DNA of 64,000 nt from Miscanthus floridulus. Lineage: Eukaryota > Streptophyta > Magnoliopsida > Poales > Poaceae. The DNA lies in the NCBI RefSeq assembly GCF_019320115.1, contig NC_089584.1, positions 78,311,260-78,375,259 of the forward strand. The letters are read 5' to 3'. Below the pieces are notes generated by a model that was given only the letters and a program-made list of their open reading frames with translations, was not told the DNA's origin and searched no databases. The position numbers and the translations under genes were made by a program. Positions within the stretch are counted from its first letter, which is position 1, and every line of letters begins with the position of its first letter. Shown in pieces: positions 1 to 10,989 of this stretch.

Positions 1-3000
1 CATCGGAGTTCACATAGTTATTACAAACTAAGTTTAAAAGTAGCTGAAGCAAAGTAGTTTGACATCAACATCACACGTAGTTTAACACATAGCTAGTTTC
101 ATAGTCATCTCCAACCAAAAGCATAAGGGTGAGATGATATACAGGGTGACCAAGCCCATAGTCCTAGTCCTCATCCACTACAGGAGAAAAGCAGTTCTTG
201 CAGTAGCTGTGGTACATAACATTATCTGCAACAATGGGAATAAAACTCTGAGTATGAGAAGGTACTCAGCTAGACTTACCCGTCATCAACTAACATACTA
301 AGACACCAAGGAGTATGCAAGGCTTTATCAGTAGGGCTGGTAGACTTTATTTGCATAAAGCATAAGTTGTCCAATATCTTTCAAAATGTGAATCATCAGT
401 TATTAATCCTATCTCATACTACATTAGCAACTATCATATGCCAAACAGGTTGGTACCATTAAGTCATCACAATAATAACCATATCTAGTTGAGTTCTTTC
501 ATAATCTCATAACCAACACTTCCATCATTTACTATGATGAAGCGTACTCCTGTTAAGTTCTCACTATCCGAGAGAAACGGCGATTCGAATTGATTCCTAC
601 CCAACTGGGGAATTATTTCTAACACACACCCATACTTCCCTTGTCAGGGTTGTATCAGGTCACCTTTGGGACAACTCAAGTACAATCGTGGGTAAGACTA
701 GCGCCGCACCATCAAAGATACAACCAATCTGCTAGGAGGCTCAGGACTCTAACCCGCCCTTACGCTTACGCCATTGGCTCTCTGCACATCCTTACTACCT
801 CCAGGGTTCGCACTTTAACTGCTCATGTCCTCGGCCTGAGTTGAGCTACTTGGCTTCATAGCCGAAATGACTTATCCGGCCAACTATGTGAGAGGCATGC
901 GTTCAACATGACAAGATGTCCTCCAACGATCAGTACTTAAACAACATAGATGATATCACTATGATTACCACAACATAAGACTCTGCCCAGTCTCCAATTA
1001 TTCAAAATCATCAGGTTATGTTCCACGATAGCACAATATAGCCAACCGTGATCAAGTTATCACCTATAGCTCGTAGGTGACAGGAAATCACCTGACTTCT
1101 ACCGGTCTAAGCATAGCTAAGCATAATAAGAGTTCCTGGACTTAAATAGGATTTATGGTAGATATTTCTAGACAAGGAAAGGTAATATGTAGCAAGTGTT
1201 TCCAAACAACTCCTACCATGTAATGCATCAATATGAATAACTTTAGGTGACATTAATTAAGTAGGGAGACTTATAATGCTCCGGGGCTTACCTTTCATGA
1301 ATGTGGCAGGCTGGTGATCTAGGCACTCAGGAAGATGGTCGGCTTTAGGCTCTCCTTCACTAGAAACCTCCTGGTGCCACACTTCCTGACCCTCCTCTTG
1401 TGGAGCAACATCAAGTTCCACCAACGTGATTTCCTCGGCTGCACCTATTGCATGCATATGCATAAGTAAGTCCCATGAATGCATAACAATGATCATGGAG
1501 GTTGTGACCTAGGAATGTACATGCTGCGATAATGATGTTAAGTTACACAATGATAACAATACTAACTCCTTGTTTACTTAGTAGGTGCATATCTCTTCTC
1601 TATTCATTTCCGATATTCTACACAAGACAATTTCAGAGCTACGCCTAGCAGCTACTAGTTTACATCATAACTGAAGTTATACCTATCCAAATGCAATAAT
1701 CTTGGACTTTATGGAAAGATTATAAAATTTCCTACAACTCTTATTTAATCACCAAAAGCTAATTAAAATTCTATACAAACCAAAACATGCAATCTTTCTA
1801 GTTCTATTGAGAAATTCCAGAGAACAAGCATTTTAGCAGACTAAATTTAAACAGCTATAACTCCTAAACCATTTGGCCTATTGCCCTTAAATTTTAACAC
1901 AAGATAGATGAAGAAGTTATCTACAACTTTATTATTAACCATTTTTACAGTAAACTTCAATTTGACTATGCAACATACCCAACAATAGAATCTATCCAAA
2001 AACAACTCTAAGTTGAATTATAGAGCAATAATATTTTTACTGCATATAAGCATTCAAAATTGGACATCACCAAGTACACAAACAATTCAGGAATATCAAA
2101 TACACTCAAGAAAACATAATGGTCAAGCCTAATTTATTTATTTAAATGCCCTTATTAATTTAATTAGATAATTAGGTGAAATGACAAACATATAACAAAT
2201 GTGCATAATAAATTCTCAGAAAATTACAGTGGCTTCCAAGTGCTTCTAATAGACTATTGTAAAAATTTCATACCATTTGAACATATATACCATCCTCTAC
2301 AAAAATGACAAGCTAACAAAGTTTATTTTAGTGAAAATAGTTAACCCTGTAAAAAAGTGTCAAACAATAGATTTTATACTTTTCTTAGCTTCATCCTAGG
2401 GCTATAATACTGTACAAAAATTTTCATAGCAATATGTTACTTATTTTTATCCCTATAATTTTCCTTAGAAAATACCATTTATTAATAGATAAATAGAAAG
2501 ACCCAACTTCAATCAAGTTTACAACAAGTTTATTATTTTTCCTACCTAGAACATGTCAACACAAGACCAGCAAAATTGGAATTATAATTTTATCACTTTC
2601 CTAGCTCAAGTTATCCATTTTCCAAGATTATAAACATTAAAAAAGCACTTTTCTATCTACATTTTATTCACCATGAAAAATACTAGAAACTATACATTTT
2701 ATATTTTTATAAAATACTACACTTCATGAGGAATCAAAAAAAATTTGGTTCACAAAAATTAGACACTCCTAGCTCTACATATGATTTTCCAAAGTTAGTA
2801 CAAAAATCTAAAAAGAAATAAACAAAAACCCTAAATTGTACTCACTGACGCATGGGACCCAATGGTCAGCGGGGTCCACCTGTCAGCGAACCAAAATAGG
2901 GGAGCGAGTTTGATCGGTGCTAGGTCACTGACGGCGAGCTCTTCGACAAAACCGACCCCACCGTCGTGCTCTACTCAACCACCCGCATCGACTGGTACCC

Positions 3001-4186
3001 GTGGTGGCAGCGCAGATGCATCGGAGCTACCTTATCGTCGGCCATGGTGGCACGGCGGCGCTGCACTGAGGTACGCTGGCCGTTACAGGCCATGGCTTGG
3101 CTCATTGAGAAGCGCATAGGCTCTATGGTGACTATGCGAATCTATCAAAGCTACCTAGGTTAGTTGAGAAGCATCGACGAGATCTGTCCACGCTCACGGT
3201 GGCGCGGCGGTGAGAGCGCGGCGGCGCTGGCCGGCGTGTTCCATGCCAGCGAGGCTACAATACACCTTAAGCAACGCAGTTGTGTGGCAGCGCTCGGCGG
3301 TTCCGCTGTGCGTGAGAGAGAGCAGTAGAGAGGGCGAGAATGTGAATACGTGAGTGAAACGAGCGGCGTGGCTTTGTCTTAACCCCACGCCACCCAGCAG
3401 CGATGGGGGGCCGACGCCGGCCAGTGGCGGCCACACGGTAGCTAGGTTCTGTCCTCGGTTGGCCACAATGGCGTGATGCTGCAGTCATCAGAGCACCATT
3501 TACATGTCTGACAACCCCTAATCAAGCCTTCCAATCTCCTAAACCAAAGAGAATTAGTGCACAACGCTAAAACAAAATTTGTAGAGCTACATACCAGCTC
3601 CAACATTGTTTAAGTGATCTAGGTCTAATTCGCAAGGGTTAACAAGTTGCATCATCACAAAGTCAAGTACAGTGAAACTGTAAATGCGCTTTGACTTAGA
3701 AAAATTCCTAAGTTCCAAAAACAGTGAAATGTTGATTCTTGTGAGGTCAAAATGACCAAACTAGGAACTGAATTAGCTCATGACCCAAAAAAGGTTGTTG
3801 CTCTAATCAAGTATACACCTTTGCTTAAGGGTGCATTGCCATGCAAACACTCTATGACATAGTTCAACCTAGGTCAAACATACCACCTGAAAATGATGAC
3901 TTACACTATAACTATGACTTAGAGACCAAACTAGCCTTAGTCATGAATACCAAAGTTGTTCCATATGATATTCTAAACATGTTTAGGGTACTCCTAGGGT
4001 TCTACAATCATTTTATACATTGGTTACATGTAACCCTAGCATATGTAAGACATTTAAGTAACAACACATGCAATATAAGCCAACATAGAGATACTATTTG
4101 AGATGCTCATGCTCATAAAGGATCAATGATGCTTGTGCTCTTGCAACATCAAGGTTAAATGCATGCTTAACACCTAGGGTGTTACA
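1..4186 (-). mobile_element. Tekay/Del-like gypsy LTR (copy A), minus strand, runs off window start
   Basis: On the minus strand this begins TGTAACACCCTAGGTGTTAAGC at 4186, the usual start of Tekay/Del chromovirus LTRs. Its reverse complement shares internal landmarks with the better-defined Tekay LTRs at 45784 and 55189: a TGCTTAGCTATGC block followed by AAGTCAGGTGA and CCTGTCACCT (near 1080-1130), a TACTCAG block (near 265) and a short ORF ending in KGKPR. The far end of the LTR and any internal region lie outside the window, so it could be a solo LTR or the edge of a full element. It sits inside a related LTR (4187-7410). It holds no host gene. Confidence 0.75.
1257..1496 (-). CDS. Short ORF inside the Tekay-like LTR A (possible leader peptide)
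   Basis: 79-codon ORF on the element's sense strand. Its C-terminal part reads CLDHQPATFMKGKPR; the unrelated-looking LTRs at 45784 and 55189 carry an ORF at the same relative place with CETSQEPDFSINKGKPR. The Cys, Gln, Pro and KGKPR positions match. No known domain is recognised. The same bases, AAAG followed by GTAAGCC, form a near-consensus splice donor, so conservation could reflect splicing rather than a peptide. Expression is inferred only. Confidence 0.35.
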   Translation of the reverse strand: MIIVMHSWDLLMHMHAIGAAEEITLVELDVAPQEEGQEVWHQEVSSEGEPKADHLPECLDHQPATFMKGKPRSIISLPT

Positions 4187-7100
4187 CGAACTCCAAGAGG
4201 GTGATTCCTTCAGGCAATCCTATATGCATGAGCACGAATAAGATATCATGGATGCATAGGTAATGACATGGATAATATGATGAAATGCATACTCATGAGT
4301 GTTCTTAATAGCAAGGTATTAGGGTTATAACAAGATTAACTTTTTTTACTGCGTAGGTGCATATCTCGTCTCTAGTAATTAAACAAATGTCCATTTAAGC
4401 ATTTTCTGGGCTGCAAGATAGCAGCTAATTGTTTTGACTATAACTAGAGTTTTATATACCCAAATAACATGATCTTAGACTTTCTAGAAATCTTATAAAA
4501 TTTCCTACAAATTTCTTGTAATCATATTAAGGTGATTCAATAGTTAACTAGGTCAAACAATTACACCTTTCAGATCTGTCCAGAGGATAAGCAAATCTTA
4601 TAACAGACTTATAGAAGCTATAACTCTCAAACCATTAGGCCTATGACTATTAAATTTTAGGACAAGCTAGATGAGCAAGTTATCTACAACTTTGTTATTA
4701 ACAAGTTTCACCGAAAAGGTCATTATCCTTATGAAATTGTCACTTCAACGGAAACTACTCCTGCAGCCTTCTAGTTGAATTATAAGGAATAATTATCTAG
4801 CTGCCTATCACTAATTACTTCTAAGCACAATTATTCATCTCAACAAATCATATGCGTCACAAGTACCACATAAAACATCATGGTTAAGCTCAAATAAATT
4901 ATTTACATGCATTTATTAATTTCCTTAGATAGTAAGGTGAATTAGAGGATAAATACTTCTAGTGCACAGTAAATTCTAAGAAAATTACAACAGCTTACAT
5001 ATGACCCAAATACTCTATTGTACAAATTTCATACCATTTGGATAAGTACAGCAACCTCTATAAAAATGACAAGTTGCATAGGCTTATAATGGCATAAATG
5101 GTTTGGCCCAGTTAAAAGTGTCAAACAATAGATTTCATATTTTTTTACTTTCACCAAAGCACAATAATAATGTGTAAATAATTTCATGCTCATAGGTTAC
5201 ATATATTTACCCCAATTAATTTCTCCAGAAACTAGCATTTAATCAAATTTAAATTGCAAGATCATATTCCAAGCATGCTTACTATAGGTTTAGTATTCTT
5301 CCTAGCTAGATCATGCCAACACAAGACCAACAAAATTGGAATCACAATTTTTGCATGTATCTAGCTCATGTTATGCATTTTACAAGATAGAAACTATTTT
5401 AAACGCACTTAACTAGCTCAATTTAATTCCCCTTGAAAAATACCCCAAACAGTAGGTTTAATATTTTATCAAATATTACACTTCATGATGAATCCAACAA
5501 AATTTGGTTCACCTCATTTGGTACTCCTAGCTCTAGATATGATTTTTGCAAGTTTGTATTCAAATCTGTGAAAATAAATACACAAAAACACTTAAAAACC
5601 CTAAATACACTACGTACACCCGGTTCATACACCCCACTGCAACTGACAGCATGGCCCCATAGTCAACTCGGCCCCACTTAACAGACACACAAAATAGAGC
5701 ACGGTGGTTGATCGGCCACTGCTAGTCGACAACGAGGTCACCGATGGCAAGATCATCGGCGTTGTGTTCACCACACTCCTGTACACCTACTGGTACCCTA
5801 GGTTGGCTCGGTGGATCACCGGAGTGACCTCACCGGCGAGCATGGAGGCTCGGTGGTGGCACGTAGTGGTGGACTCACCGTCTCCAGAGATGGCACAACC
5901 AAGCGAACGCAGCTACAACATCTAGAGGTCCTAGCGGAGCTCTAGGGTTAGGTCACGGCCACGGCAAAGCGGCAGTGAGCTCTGGCCACATGGATGGCGA
6001 CACAGCGACACACATAGCACGGAGGTGGTGTCACCGTTCTGATGAGATGGTGGCCAAAGGTAGGTCTCCATCATCGGGGAAGGTGCTACACCTCTAGGTG
6101 ACATGGTAACAGGTACCAGAGTAGGCTAAGGGCGGCCAGTGAAATCATCGGCGGCGAGCGCGTGCTTACAGCCATGGAGGACGCGCATGGTGGCATCGCG
6201 TGTTCCCGTGTGACGGCAGTGGTAGCAGTTAAGCCGACTGTGGTCTTAGCTACTAGTCCCTATGGCGATGACTAGATGAGGGAGAGAGTGGTCAGAGATA
6301 CTATGGAGGTGGCTGGCCATGGGTGAGCTCAGAGCTCAATGGCGTTCTGTGTCCATGGCAGCGACGGCGACATGAAATGTGGCTTTACCTCGGCTCAAAT
6401 GGTAGCATTGGTGGGTCAGGGAGGTAGAGGAGATGGTGGTAGAGTTGTGGGCGAGGTGGATTGGGCGGTGGCACTACGTGCACGGCGGTGCTCGATGGCA
6501 ATGGCGTGGCGCTACGGCTTTGCTCTGGCATACGTGAGTGCAAGAGAGAGAGTGAAGGAGAGCGACTGAGAGCGAGTGGGAGTGGAGGGCGCGTCGCGGT
6601 AGCTTTGCTATCTGCCCTAGCCTGACCAGCGGGCCCGACACTGGCAGATGGTGTCCATGCTGTGGACATGGCCTGTGGCCGGTCGGCCACAACGTTGAGC
6701 TACCTAGCTGATTCAGAGCTGCATCGGGTGACTAACAGCGCAACTTCGTGCACATGTAACTCCTAATCCATGGTGATTTAGTGGAAATGGTATTAGTCAA
6801 AATTGTAGAGCTATGTGAAGTCTCCAACTTGGCTTCAGGAAGCATCATCTAATTCGCCATGGTTTGCAAGTTACAATGCTTCAAAGTGGTGTACTTGAAA
6901 CTGTAATCGGCTTCTAGACTTGGAAATATTTCAAGTCTTGAAAACAGTACAAAGTTTATTCTTGGGAGCTGTTTTTTACCATGTTAGGCACTGAATTAGC
7001 TCATGACTCTTAAATAAAGTTTGTTACCCAAGTCAAGGACTACTACTTTTATTAAGGGTGCACTATCATGCAAACACTCTAGACTATAGTTCAACTCTAG

Positions 7101-7410
7101 TCAAAGTAGTATTATGAAAATTAAAGCTTTGAGTAAACTATGATAGAAGCAAATTTGGACCATGTCAAGAATACAAACATTGTTCTATTTACCATCCTAG
7201 ACCTGTCTAAGGTGTTTTCATGACCTCACAATCATCTCTTGCATTGGTCACACATGATCACAAGCATGTGCATGTATATAATCAACATCACATGTGATAA
7301 TATGTAAGAATAAGATGAAATTCCATATGCTCGTGCTCATGAATGCTTGGATGATGCTTGTGCTCATGAAATGCAAGTGCCAAATGCATGCTTAACACTA
7401 GGGTGTTACA
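4187..7410 (-). mobile_element. Tekay/Del-like gypsy LTR (copy B), minus strand, interrupted by copy A
   Basis: Begins on the minus strand at 7410 with TGTAACACCCTAGTGTTAAGCATGC and is collinear with LTR A: 4345-7410 matches about 1580-4186, and 4187-4345 matches about 1415-1580. Similarity is clear but much diverged, so these are two elements of one family and not a recent duplication. Its alignment to A stops exactly where LTR A begins (4186/4187), in the middle of the LTR short ORF. It therefore looks like the target of A's insertion. Its own flank at 7411 is gypsy-like sequence. Small GC-rich ORFs around 5.7-6.7 kb do not resemble proteins. Confidence 0.7.
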
Positions 7411-7655
7411 GTCAGAGCCTCTACATCATGCAACCTTGAGCCTGAGTTCATGGAAGTAGTTGGCCATAGGGTCTTCGCTATGCCCTACGCCAACGTCTAC
7501 TCCCTGGTAGAAGAGATGGCGGACATAGAAAACCCTACTCTAGATCAGCAATGACTCAAAGTCATTCTAGAATCCATAACCCTTTAGATGTAGGTTACAA
7601 AAGTGACATCCCAAGCTAACCCTTCCCGTGGACCTATCGACACAAAATTTCAACC
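7411..7655 (+). pseudogene. Probable gypsy gag-like fragment (left piece of element continued at 16149)
   Basis: A 245-bp stretch between the LTR B edge at 7410 and the truncated LTR at 7656. One plus frame reads as broken protein (a short run with VYSLVEEMADIEN, then stops). By position it should be the left flank of the gypsy element that resumes at 16149, split by the minus gypsy. I cannot prove this, because the minus element's left LTR is truncated and no target duplication is visible. Confidence 0.3.
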
Positions 7656-8857
7656 CATCATAATAGTGGGGTGTGAGGAATCATGTAGGCCATAATACAA
7701 TAATAAGATTATGGGGCTAACACATCTTTCAACCCATCACTACTTCAACGGTCTCATGACGTCAACTGTTCGTGAAAGCACTCGATATTGGCTAAAACAG
7801 TCGATTCAGGCATAACGCACAGTTAAAGTCATGCCCTCTTAGAAATAGATCTACCAAATAATGATCCCCACTCTATGGTGCTAATAGTGGGGTGTGAGGA
7901 AGAATCACATAGGCCATGATAATAGGCCATGAAATGGTTTTCGCTAGCCAATAGATCAAGTTAAGATCAGACATGTCTTAACCGCATGCTATGCGCGATC
8001 AAGATTAATATAAAACAGCCGATAAAACATAACTCATCGTTTAAAGTGTAGATTAGATCAGTTTAGATTAAGAAACAATGGGTTAAAAAGGATATAAGGC
8101 TGATCTAGATTAATCCCAATCAAGCAAAGTGATATTGCTGTAATTAAATAAACAATGGAAGCAACAAGCAATATCGGTAATAATGAATCTATCCGAAAGA
8201 ACGCCACCCTTAGATAGAGCCAATAACTTGATCTTAATCTAGTTCGAGCAGTGGAGGTCGACCAAATCGATGCAGCCGTACTTGAACTAGACAAGAGTTG
8301 ATAACTAACTTATACCAGAGTCGTAGTGGAGGTCAACCGGATCGAAGCATCCATATGAATAGAGGTATAAGCCATGATGGTACTTATAAACAAGCAGTGG
8401 TGGTCGACCAGATCGATGCAGCCATACTTGCTAAAGAACTCGCTGAGATCTACTCTACTCCTACTCTTAAGGGTGGCCGGAGCTGAAAAAAGTAAATAAC
8501 TGGTATTTGATTGATTGTGTGTTTTTTACAATAGTCGGGGTTTGATATTTATACCCGGGACCTACGCATGACTCCCATCTAAGTACAACTCATCACGATC
8601 TTTGATTCTAGAGGAAACATTCCTAATTTAAGATAACTTAGACTCTAATCTTTCCCTTTTTGTAGAGTCCAACATGCTTTGTCCTGGCGCCGATCGTATC
8701 CTTTGTCATTATCTGCTAGCGCTACCTGAAGAAAGCCGATTCCAGTGCTGCATTCGAATTAGCTAGTTCTGATCTGCACGCAATTGATTCCTTGATGACA
8801 TGATCTTGGGAGCTTTTTGAGTCCATGCGACTCTTCTTCCAAATTTTGGTGTAAACA
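7656..8857 (-). repeat. 3' LTR of non-autonomous gypsy, truncated
   Basis: Minus-strand start TGTTTACACC at 8857, matching the LTR start at 16148; aligned over about 1.2 kb with scattered substitutions and small indels. Homology with the 5' LTR fades near 7656 (about 14950 in the other copy), so the terminal ~450 bp are missing. It contains three copies of a motif GTGGAGGTCGACC..GATCGATGCAGCC spaced about 74 bp (8250-8425). Confidence 0.8.
8546..8553 (-). promoter_or_regulatory. TATA box of non-autonomous gypsy LTR (3' copy)
   Basis: Minus strand reads GGGTATAAATATC about 300 bp into the LTR, conserved in the other LTR at 15837-15844. It is the best TATA candidate for the element's genomic RNA. 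Confidence 0.5.
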
Positions 8858-8872
8858 CATGCCCCTAATTTT
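8858..8872 (-). other. Polypurine tract of non-autonomous gypsy
   Basis: Minus strand reads AAATTAGGGGCATG directly before the LTR start TGTTTACA, the expected place for plus-strand priming. Confidence 0.6.
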
Positions 8873-9063
8873 GGGATAAAAGTAATTTTATTCTAAAATT
8901 ATCACGTCTGTACCCCCGATAGGTCCATAGTCATGGGGTAAAGAATCTTAATCTAGGGTCTACTGTTTATCGCTATCCATGTCAGCTCATGGGCCTAGGC
9001 TTCAAAACTTTTATGAGAGCATGATTGCTTCACGGGCACCTAGATTCATTTTTCTAGGCCGGC

Positions 9064-9070
9064 TATAAAA
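9064..9070 (+). promoter_or_regulatory. TATA-like box upstream of the antisense gene
   Basis: GGCTATAAAATG on the plus strand, about 150 bp before the first readable frame of the convergent gene. It points opposite to the element's own transcription. Promoter function is inferred from sequence and position only. Confidence 0.4.
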
Positions 9071-9213
9071 TGTCTATCCGACCCCAGTGAGAGCAACTCA
9101 ACAATTTAGCCATATTTCTCTTCCATCTACCCCCTCACGTGCTTTTGACTCCACTGGACCCTCCATGGTCTATCCTTTTGTTATGAAGATCTTGAGCGGT
9201 TAGAAGAATTCTT

Positions 9214-10484
9214 ATGCACGGGGTGATTGTGTTGCTCATTCTAGCGCCTTATCGAGCAAGAGGATCAGCTATTGCGGCTAGAAGAATTCTTGTGATATCA
9301 CCTGAGTCTTCTCTCCATGCTCGCAGAGTTGTTCTAGTGTTTGCAAGGGCTAAAATGTGTGGACACCTTCCCCTTGTTCATTCCACCAAATGTCCACCGG
9401 GAAAGCCACAGGCTTCTTCCCCATAGTTTCTCAGTTACCGAGAAATCGGTTGGGCATCTGTCAGGCAGGCGGCCTTTTCCCCTTTTTTGGCACAATTTCA
9501 TCAATGGGCCGATGTGACTTGGTTCACGATGACCTTCAGCCTTGTGGGGACCTAGACTCCCTTCAATCCAAAGGAGCCTTGGTGGGTCAATCTCTGGTCA
9601 GTGTAAATTCCTTGTATCTGCCCCATGATATTTTGTATTTTGGGGAAGCAATGAGTTTAAATCTGTTATCTCTTTGTTATCCGTCCCTAGAATTTTGTGT
9701 CCTTAGTATAGTTCCTGCCTTTCCATAGGTTTAAGATCATAGAGAACAGCAAGAGGTTTGCTGAGGAGGCCCTCAACGGACCTGCACCAATGTGTCAGCG
9801 CCTTCATCATTAGGAGGGTACAACTCGTGATACCCCCACTGCCTCATGGTATAGGGCCGACTCCGTTCAGCCTTTAGGGTCCTTTTCGTTAATAGCTCAT
9901 CGCCAACTCCCTTGTTATCAAAGGAGGCAGATTGACAATGATGATCTGCTTGCCCCCATTGATCAACATGGCCAGGATCTCGCTGAATGTCTCTCCCTCG
10001 CAGAATTGGCTCTAACCATGGTTCGATGTCAATCACCTCTTGAGGACAATTTGGTGGAGGATAGGTTGGCCAAGGCCGAGGCTAGAATCACGAGTGAGAT
10101 ATCTGTTATAACCTTTGCTTCCTTTCGATTTCATCTTCAAGACTCTAATCATCTCCCCTTTGAATCTTTTTAGATTTGCCTGCCCAACTAGAGAGTCTTC
10201 GATTGGCTACGGAGCACGCGGTGGGATTTGTCAATGCTAGAGGCACCGTCCCAGTGGTTCGCCTACACGACATCCCAAACTATGTTGGGGAGGTTGCTTT
10301 GCATGGCGTTTGCCATGGTGCCACCATGGCATTGGCTTCTGTGCAAGCTCATTCTAGCCACGAACTTTGGTTCCTTCCCCATGGTTTTCTAGCCATGGCA
10401 CACCCTAGGGATTATGAATGCCTGATTGAGGATTTCTTCAGTGCTGCTAACTCCGTAGCCTTATCTCCTAGGCCGATGATATAG
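9214..10484 (+). pseudogene. Spliced antisense gene carried by non-autonomous gypsy (broken)
   Basis: Runs opposite to gag-protease. Three plus-frame blocks join by two GT-AG introns that each keep the frame: 9214-9596, intron 9597-9728 (132 bp; GTCAGT donor, TTTCCATAG acceptor, completing a Trp codon), 9729-10093, intron 10094-10173 (80 bp; GTGAGA donor, CTTTTTAG acceptor), 10174-10484. The joined frame carries only three stops (near 9426, 9550 and 9811). The first block includes AQFHQWADVTWF; the last, from about 10176, is rich in Ala and Leu and ends MI-stop. By position and style it resembles the hypothetical antisense proteins carried by large grass gypsy elements, whose function is unknown. 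The true start was not found; the N-terminal part is degraded. Confidence 0.6.
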
Positions 10485-10989
10485 TAACCAAAGTGTTTTC
10501 TAGCCCATAGTTTGTAATAGGTGACATTAGCAAACAATTTCTCTATCTTGAGTGATTTTTCTTTTGTTTTGTACTTCATACTATATGCATCACCTTGTCC
10601 ATGTTTGCTTTGCTCCTGCGAGCGATACACGTTGTACCAGCTTTCATGTCTTTTAAGTTTCTTCATTTTTTGAACTAGAGGCGATACCCTTCTAGTACCG
10701 GCTATCAGAGCCGATGACTAAACAAATCGTCTATCAAGTGTTGATCAAATGCTAGGATAATTTCCCTTTACATATTTTCCCACGGAACTTTTCATATCAA
10801 GGGTTAAACGATTGATCAACCTAGAGCAAGCATTTCATTAAGTGTAACAAAACTTCATTTAAGAAATCCATCGATTCTGATCCGCACTTAGGATTCCATT
10901 TAGCATTCATACGTCGGCCTAAACCCATACTCAGAACTAATGCTTATTTTTCCTTAATCCAATGGCCAACGTGAAGCCATGACTTTTTA
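10485..10989. other. Spacer between convergent genes
   Basis: About 500 bp between the stop of the antisense gene (plus) and the stop of gag-protease (minus). It would hold both 3' UTRs. No ORF or repeat of note; AT-rich on average. Confidence 0.5.
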
